This document shows positions 59,555 to 64,000 of a stretch of DNA of 64,000 bases, piece after piece. A model generated the notes under the pieces. It ran no database searches and was not told where the DNA came from. It saw only the letters and a program-made list of their open reading frames with translations. Origin of the DNA: an uncultured Dehalococcoidia bacterium. GTDB lineage: Bacteria; Chloroflexota; Dehalococcoidia; Lucifugimonadales; JAAXIE01. Each line of letters starts with the position of its first letter. Position 1 is the first letter of the stretch. The DNA lies in the NCBI GenBank assembly GCA_951813255.1, contig OX638353.1, positions 1,426,001-1,490,000 of the forward strand, written 5' to 3'. Both the position numbers and the translations under genes were made by a program.

Positions 59555-61882
59555 CTACTTCCCCTGCATGAGTTCCTTTACCCGAGTTGGGCTCAGGGGC
59601 AGGTCGCGCACCTGCACGCCATAGGTGTGCAGAGCGTGTGAAAGAGCGTTGCCCAGCACGGCTGCAGTGGCAACGATCCCCCCTTCGCCTGCGCCTTTGA
59701 CTCCCAACGGGTTGGTGGGAGAGGGGGCTAGGTCCAGGTCCACAGCCTGCACGTTAGGCATGTCGGTGGCGCTGGTCACGGGGTAGTCCATGAAGGTGGT
59801 GGCGAGGGGTTGGCCGTTCTCATCATAGGCAAGGTGCTCAAGCAGAGTCGCTCCGATCCCTTGGGCCGCTGCACCCCACACCTGTCCCTTGACCATGAGG
59901 GGATTGATCACATGACCCACATCCTCCACTACCACATAGTCCAGTATGTCGATCATTCCCGTCTCCGGGTCGACAGCGATGTGGGTAGCATGGCTGCCGT
60001 ACGCGTAGGGCAGCCTGTTGGCATGGAAGTATTCCGTGACGTCCAGTCCCATCTCGCCTTGGCTGTAACGACTGGTGGGCCCTGCCAACTCCAGCACTTG
60101 ACCCAGGTCCAGCAGAGGACCTTCGGCACTGGAACCTTTGCGCAGGATTTGGCCGTTGGAGAACTCGAGTTCGATGGGGTCCACATCGAGGTAACCGGCG
60201 GCGATGCGCACCACCTTCTCGTTCATCGTTTGAGCCGCCATGTACAGGGCGTTCCCTCCCATAAAGGTGCCACGGCTGGCGAATGTACCTCCTCCGTATG
60301 CCATGAGATCGGTGTCACCATGATAGACAGTGACCCACTCGATAGGCACACCCATGCCTTGAGCGCATATCTGCGCCATGGCCGTCTCGTGGCCTTGCCC
60401 AAGAACCGTAAGACCGAGGTAGACAGCAACCTGCTGCGGCCCGGTGACCAGCACGCGCGCGCCTTCAAACATGGGGCCGGTGCCGGTGTTCTTCACAAAG
60501 CAGCCAATGCCGATGCCGTGCCACCTCCCATCGATGAACTGCCCCTGCAGATGCTTGATGCCGTCGTAGTTGACGGCTTCCAGGACGGTGTCCAGTCCCG
60601 CTGGGTAGTTGCCACTGTCGTAGATGATGGGGTCGTGGTCGGGCCGGGTGACCCCCATGTGGTAGGGCATCTGCTCAGGCTGTATCAGGTTCTTGTACCT
60701 GACCTCCACGGGGTCCAGGCCCAAGTCCTGGCACATTATGTCCACCATCCGCTCCCTGTAGAAGCAGGACTCGTACCGGCCCGGAGCCCGATAGGTCCCC
60801 ATTCCCATCTTGTTGCTCAACAGGCAGAGGGTGCGCCACTTGAAGTTGGGAACGTTGTACGGCCCCATCATTATGGAAGCCACACCAGAGGTCACCAGCG
60901 CGCCGTGAGTGCGCACATATGCCCCGATGTTGCCCGATATGGTGGCCCGAAAGCCGGTGATAGTGCCATCGCGCTTGGCGGCGATTTCCAGTTCGCACGT
61001 GTGCTCACGGGACTGGTTGGCAGACAACAAGTGCTCCCGCCGGTCCTCTATCCATTTGATGGGCCTACCCAATTGCTTCGAGGCAAAGGGAATCAGGAAA
61101 TCCTCGGGGTAGAACTCTCCCGTGATGCCGAAGCCGCCGCCTACGTCGCCCTCTATGAAGTGGATACGGTGCTCTGCCATCTGCAGCAGGTCGGCTAGGA
61201 CGCCTCGATTGAAGTGGGGCACCTTGGTTTCGCCCCACACGGTCATCTCATCGCGACCTACGTCATACGAAGCCACCAAGCCCCGGGTCTCCATGGGGTT
61301 GCCGGTATGACGATGCGAGACGAAGGTTTCTTTGCGGGTGTATTCGGCGGCCCGGAAAGCCGCGTCTGCGTTGCCGATCTCCATTGTGTAGTCAGCGGCG
61401 ACGTTGGTGCCATGTTCTTCGTGCAACAGGGTGTCACCCTTGAGCGACTCCTCCATATCCACCACCACGGGCAAGGGCTCGTAGCGGACGTCCACGGCAT
61501 CGGCCCCATCCTCAGCGAGGTAACGGCTCTCGGCTACAATCACTGCCACCGACTCCCCCACATGACGCACCTTGTGGTCTTTGGCCAGCGGGTACTGTAG
61601 AAAGCGGGCCAGGCCTTCCATGGGCACCAGCCGTATGGGTATCGGCCTAGGCTCGACTGCATTGGCGATGTCCTGGGCAGTGAATACCGCCACCACACCG
61701 GGAATCTCCAGCGCACGGCTGGCGTCGATAGATTCGATGCGGGCATGGGCATGGGGGCTGCGCAGTATGGATGCGTGCAACAGGTGCTGCTGCTTCACAT
61801 CATCGGTGTAGGTGCCGCGCCCGGTCAGAAACCGGACGTCTTCCTTGCGAGTCAATGGTGCGCCGATGTATGTCTGAGCCAT
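59555..61882 (-). CDS. Xanthine dehydrogenase-family molybdopterin-binding large subunit (775 aa)
   Basis: Molybdenum hydroxylase large subunit. It starts with the a/b hammerhead domain (RFLTGRGTYTDDV, HASILRSPHAHARIESID), then MoCo domains with GDVGGGFGITGEFYPED, GTYRAPGRYESCFYRERMVD, the LGQGHETAMAQICAQ block and the GVKGAGEGG motif carrying the presumed catalytic Glu near the end. The form-I CO dehydrogenase AYRCSFR loop is absent, so it is not a CO dehydrogenase. The FAD and 2Fe-2S subunits usually encoded beside it are missing here. Substrates are N-heterocycles, purines or aldehydes. It is part of the minus-strand cluster with two CoA-transferases and the ThDP enzyme. Confidence 0.88.
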   Translation of the reverse strand: MAQTYIGAPLTRKEDVRFLTGRGTYTDDVKQQHLLHASILRSPHAHARIESIDASRALEIPGVVAVFTAQDIANAVEPRPIPIRLVPMEGLARFLQYPLAKDHKVRHVGESVAVIVAESRYLAEDGADAVDVRYEPLPVVVDMEESLKGDTLLHEEHGTNVAADYTMEIGNADAAFRAAEYTRKETFVSHRHTGNPMETRGLVASYDVGRDEMTVWGETKVPHFNRGVLADLLQMAEHRIHFIEGDVGGGFGITGEFYPEDFLIPFASKQLGRPIKWIEDRREHLLSANQSREHTCELEIAAKRDGTITGFRATISGNIGAYVRTHGALVTSGVASIMMGPYNVPNFKWRTLCLLSNKMGMGTYRAPGRYESCFYRERMVDIMCQDLGLDPVEVRYKNLIQPEQMPYHMGVTRPDHDPIIYDSGNYPAGLDTVLEAVNYDGIKHLQGQFIDGRWHGIGIGCFVKNTGTGPMFEGARVLVTGPQQVAVYLGLTVLGQGHETAMAQICAQGMGVPIEWVTVYHGDTDLMAYGGGTFASRGTFMGGNALYMAAQTMNEKVVRIAAGYLDVDPIELEFSNGQILRKGSSAEGPLLDLGQVLELAGPTSRYSQGEMGLDVTEYFHANRLPYAYGSHATHIAVDPETGMIDILDYVVVEDVGHVINPLMVKGQVWGAAAQGIGATLLEHLAYDENGQPLATTFMDYPVTSATDMPNVQAVDLDLAPSPTNPLGVKGAGEGGIVATAAVLGNALSHALHTYGVQVRDLPLSPTRVKELMQGK

Positions 61883-61992
61883 GGGTCCTCCGAGAGTTTT
61901 TGCAATCCAGAGTAGTGCTTGGGGGATTGTCGGATAGGGGTCACACTAAAGGCGGCAGGTTGGGTTGTCAACCAATGTGGACGACCCAGAGA

Positions 61993-63285
61993 CTAGGGGT
62001 ACTCCATCGTGATGTGGCCCTCAGCGGTCAGGGCCTCGTACTCCTCGTCGGAGTATCCCATTACCCTCTTGTATACGTACTCGTTATCCCCACCCAAGCG
62101 CACCGGGCCACTGCGTATCTTGGGGTCGGTGACTGACATCCGAAAGGGTGCGCCGGGGTACAGGTGCGTCCCGCAGTCCTCCTGATAGGCTGGCTGGAAG
62201 AAGCCCCTAACCGCCAAATGAGGGTCAGCGTAGGCATCGTGCTGGTCCAGCACAGCCCCTGCGGGAACACCTGCCTCCTGTAGGAACCGCATTGCGGTCT
62301 GGGAGGCCTGCTGCTCGGTCCATTGGGAGATGTGCGCATCCAACGCATCCTGGTGCTGGCGTCGCTCTTCGTGGGTGGAGAACTCCTGCTCGGTCGTCCA
62401 AGCTGGATGGCCCAAAACCCCACAGAACGCCTGCCACTGCGCATCGTCGAAGATGGAGATGTTGACCCACTTGTCATCACCTGAACAGGGATAGCAGCCC
62501 TGTAGCGCATAAGGATGCCGGTTGCCCAGCGTTTCGCTGAGACGCCTGTTCATGAAGTAGTCCATGAAGTACTCGCCCAAGTAGGGCAGGAAGTTCTCCG
62601 ACTGGGAGACCTCGATGTACTGCCCCTTCCCTGTGCGACGTTTATGGTGCAGGGCCGCCATGGCAGCAAAAGCCGCTGATGCCCCAGCCGCAGCATCTGC
62701 AGAGAAGATGGGACTCTGGGCAGAGGCGTCCATGTCAGCGTAGCCACGCAGGGAGTTATGCCCCGCCACACCCTCGTTGTTCACCCCCAAGGCCCGGTAG
62801 TTCTTGTAGGGCCCTGTCGTGCCAAAGGCAGGCATGCTGATCATGATGATTCCGGGGTTCACCGTCGACACCCTGTCGTATGTCAGTTGCAGCTTCTCCA
62901 AAGTCTCCGGCACATTGTTCTGGATGAAAATATCGCTGGCCTTCAGCAACCGGTCTGCGACCTCTTGACCAGACGAGCTTGTGAGATCCACAGTCATCCC
63001 CAGCTTGTTCCGGGCGTGGGCGTTGAACAGGGGCCAGCGGTTCCAGGGCCGCTCGCCCACCAGCCGGTCAGGCATCGCGCACGACCAACCAGTCATCGCA
63101 TCCAAGTACTCTTGAGTTGGCCTTGGCGTGGGGCCTCGCGTAAGGTAGGGCGAGTATTTAGGCGACTCAATACGTATGATCTCCGCGCCTAGGTCGCTGA
63201 GCAGCGCCGTGGCATACGGGCCTGCCCACACGACGGTGAGGGCAGCAACTCGTACTCCCTGTAAGGGCAGCCGAGGCTCGTTCAC
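61993..63285 (-). CDS. CaiB/BaiF family CoA-transferase (430 aa)
   Basis: Class III CoA-transferase: opening GVRVAALTVVWAGPYATALLSDLGAEIIRIE (about 9-39), then FNAHARNKLGMTVDLTSSSGQEV, LLKASDIFIQN and YDRVSTVNPGIIMISMPAFG. These enzymes move CoA between carboxylic acids (for example formyl-CoA to oxalate, or bile acids and carnitine). A conserved Asp that forms the mixed anhydride lies in the ADMDASAQSPIF neighbourhood. The start overlaps the upstream CoA-transferase stop by 4 bp, so the two form a translationally coupled, probably heteromeric pair. Confidence 0.88.
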   Translation of the reverse strand: MNEPRLPLQGVRVAALTVVWAGPYATALLSDLGAEIIRIESPKYSPYLTRGPTPRPTQEYLDAMTGWSCAMPDRLVGERPWNRWPLFNAHARNKLGMTVDLTSSSGQEVADRLLKASDIFIQNNVPETLEKLQLTYDRVSTVNPGIIMISMPAFGTTGPYKNYRALGVNNEGVAGHNSLRGYADMDASAQSPIFSADAAAGASAAFAAMAALHHKRRTGKGQYIEVSQSENFLPYLGEYFMDYFMNRRLSETLGNRHPYALQGCYPCSGDDKWVNISIFDDAQWQAFCGVLGHPAWTTEQEFSTHEERRQHQDALDAHISQWTEQQASQTAMRFLQEAGVPAGAVLDQHDAYADPHLAVRGFFQPAYQEDCGTHLYPGAPFRMSVTDPKIRSGPVRLGGDNEYVYKRVMGYSDEEYEALTAEGHITMEYP

Positions 63286-63998
63286 ACCGCTCCCTCACTG
63301 CGCAGCGACTCTATCTCCTCGGACGTGTGCCCGAGCCTCGCTAACACCTCCTCAGTGTGCTGCCCCAGCTTGGGAGCAGGCCTCTCGATGCGCCACGGCG
63401 TTTCGCTCATGCTGAAGGGGCGGGCCAGCATACCGATGGGGGTGCCGTCAGCAAGCGTCGTCTGCGTGAAGCAGCCCCGCTCCTCGAAAACTGGGTCCTG
63501 CGCAAGGTCTTCAATGGTATTGAGAGGGCCACTGATTATGCGGTGGGCTTGGGCCACATTCCATAGCTCCTGCTTGGTATGTTCCATGCACCACCCCAGG
63601 AAATACGCGTCAAACTCCTCTCGCAGCTCGGGATCGGTCGGCCCGTCGGTACCGTGCCAACGGGGGTCCTCCATGAAGTCCGGGTAGCCCAGCATGGCAT
63701 GGAAGGACTGGAAGCGCCCTACAGGAGATGCGAAATCGTAGTATCCGTCTGCACAGGGATACACGCCTTGAGGATAGTGCGTCGTCCCCGGCACGGTGCG
63801 TTTGGTGAGGACACCTGCATATGCGTACCCCACCAAGGCGGGCATTCGCCGGTCCTGGCTGCCAGCCTGCGTCTCCATGATCGAAACGTCCACATGCTGG
63901 CCCACTCCTTGGTAGCGGGCAGCGAAAAACGCTCCCATCGTGGCCACGGCAGCTATGGCCCCTGCTTGGTACAGGCCCACTTTACCGCCCAGCTTCAC
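63282..63998 (-). CDS. CaiB/BaiF family CoA-transferase, cut by the window edge (at least 238 aa)
   Basis: C-terminal part of a second class III CoA-transferase: LGGKVGLYQAGAIAAVATMGAFFAARYQGVGQHVDVSIMETQ, then GRFQSFHAMLGYPDFMEDPRW and the closing LGQHTEEVLARLGHTSEEIESL. The frame stays open to the last bases of the window, so the N-terminus, including the CoA-binding start, is outside. The stop overlaps the next start (63282-63285). It heads the cluster in this window. Confidence 0.85.
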   Translation of the reverse strand: MKLGGKVGLYQAGAIAAVATMGAFFAARYQGVGQHVDVSIMETQAGSQDRRMPALVGYAYAGVLTKRTVPGTTHYPQGVYPCADGYYDFASPVGRFQSFHAMLGYPDFMEDPRWHGTDGPTDPELREEFDAYFLGWCMEHTKQELWNVAQAHRIISGPLNTIEDLAQDPVFEERGCFTQTTLADGTPIGMLARPFSMSETPWRIERPAPKLGQHTEEVLARLGHTSEEIESLRSEGAV

Positions 63999-64000
63999 CG

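Noticed and set aside
59810-61198. 462-aa plus-strand open frame
   Set aside because: Antisense to the conserved molybdenum hydroxylase subunit; high-G+C shadow.
59555-61882. Carbon monoxide dehydrogenase large subunit (CoxL)
   Set aside because: The AYRCSFR active-site loop of form I enzymes is absent, and no CoxS/CoxM genes are adjacent.

Overview
The window is a gene-dense stretch of bacterial chromosome with high G+C (my impression, roughly 60%). It has about 50 protein genes, the RNase P RNA gene, four clear intrinsic terminators and several recognisable sigma-70-type promoters. I see no transposase, phage or CRISPR. The gene mix points to an uncultured member of the Chloroflexota (Dehalococcoidia/SAR202-like): many metal-dependent amidohydrolases, CaiB/BaiF CoA-transferases, a luciferase-like flavin oxidoreductase, cyclase and RidA families, VOC proteins, a stand-alone ftsA-ftsZ pair and GTG/TTG starts. 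That placement is inference; no rRNA or single-copy phylogenetic marker was compared.

Left part (1-18.7 kb, mostly plus strand): a four-gene ABC export system (two giant FtsX/MacB-type permeases and two ATPases, the last two overlapping by 4 bp). It is followed by an Eis-like acetyltransferase, a gentisate-dioxygenase-like bicupin and a flippase-like membrane protein. Then come a penicillin-acylase-type Ntn hydrolase and a family 5 uracil-DNA glycosylase on the minus strand, then VOC, GDPD, MFS and BtpA genes.

Centre-left (19.3-28.2 kb, minus strand): a compact eight-gene run. It starts with a cysteinyl-tRNA synthetase fused in one frame to a family 2 glycosyltransferase. It continues with the E1alpha, E1beta and E2 genes of a 2-oxoacid (probably branched-chain) dehydrogenase and with lipB, and ends with a UGSC-type selenoprotein, a 353-aa protein and an ACMSD-like amidohydrolase. 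The selenoprotein is the strongest discovery. An ordinary gene caller stops it at residue 96, but the frame continues through TGA-GSC to a stop that overlaps the next start codon. A hairpin with a GGUCU loop sits 18 nt after the TGA, the same spacing and loop as I recall for the E. coli fdhF SECIS.

Centre (28.3-36.1 kb): a coiled-coil/zinc-ribbon protein, a LivJ-type binding lipoprotein, rnpB with its own promoter, an MDR dehydrogenase, a VOC protein, a Thr-Pro-repeat stalk protein anchored by a C-terminal membrane helix, and an orphan sensor kinase.

Centre-right (36.3-44.3 kb): a catabolic or detoxification island rich in duplications: two cyclases, two RidA proteins, two quinone-oxidoreductase paralogues around a double-VOC protein, an amidohydrolase and an SDR. 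A perfect 34-bp palindrome lies between the last two. A decayed zinc metallopeptidase gene follows, then a gene-poor leader with predicted secondary structure, then ftsA-ftsZ.

Right part (48.5-64 kb): luciferase-like oxidoreductase, DM13 membrane protein, a small ribbon-helix-helix-like protein, two cyclic amidohydrolases (one very like enamidase), a CMD protein, an Asp-box repeat protein, an aldo/keto reductase with an internal TAG, and a zinc-ribbon membrane protein. The window ends in a minus-strand cluster of ThDP enzyme, molybdenum hydroxylase large subunit and two CoA-transferases, the last cut by the window edge.
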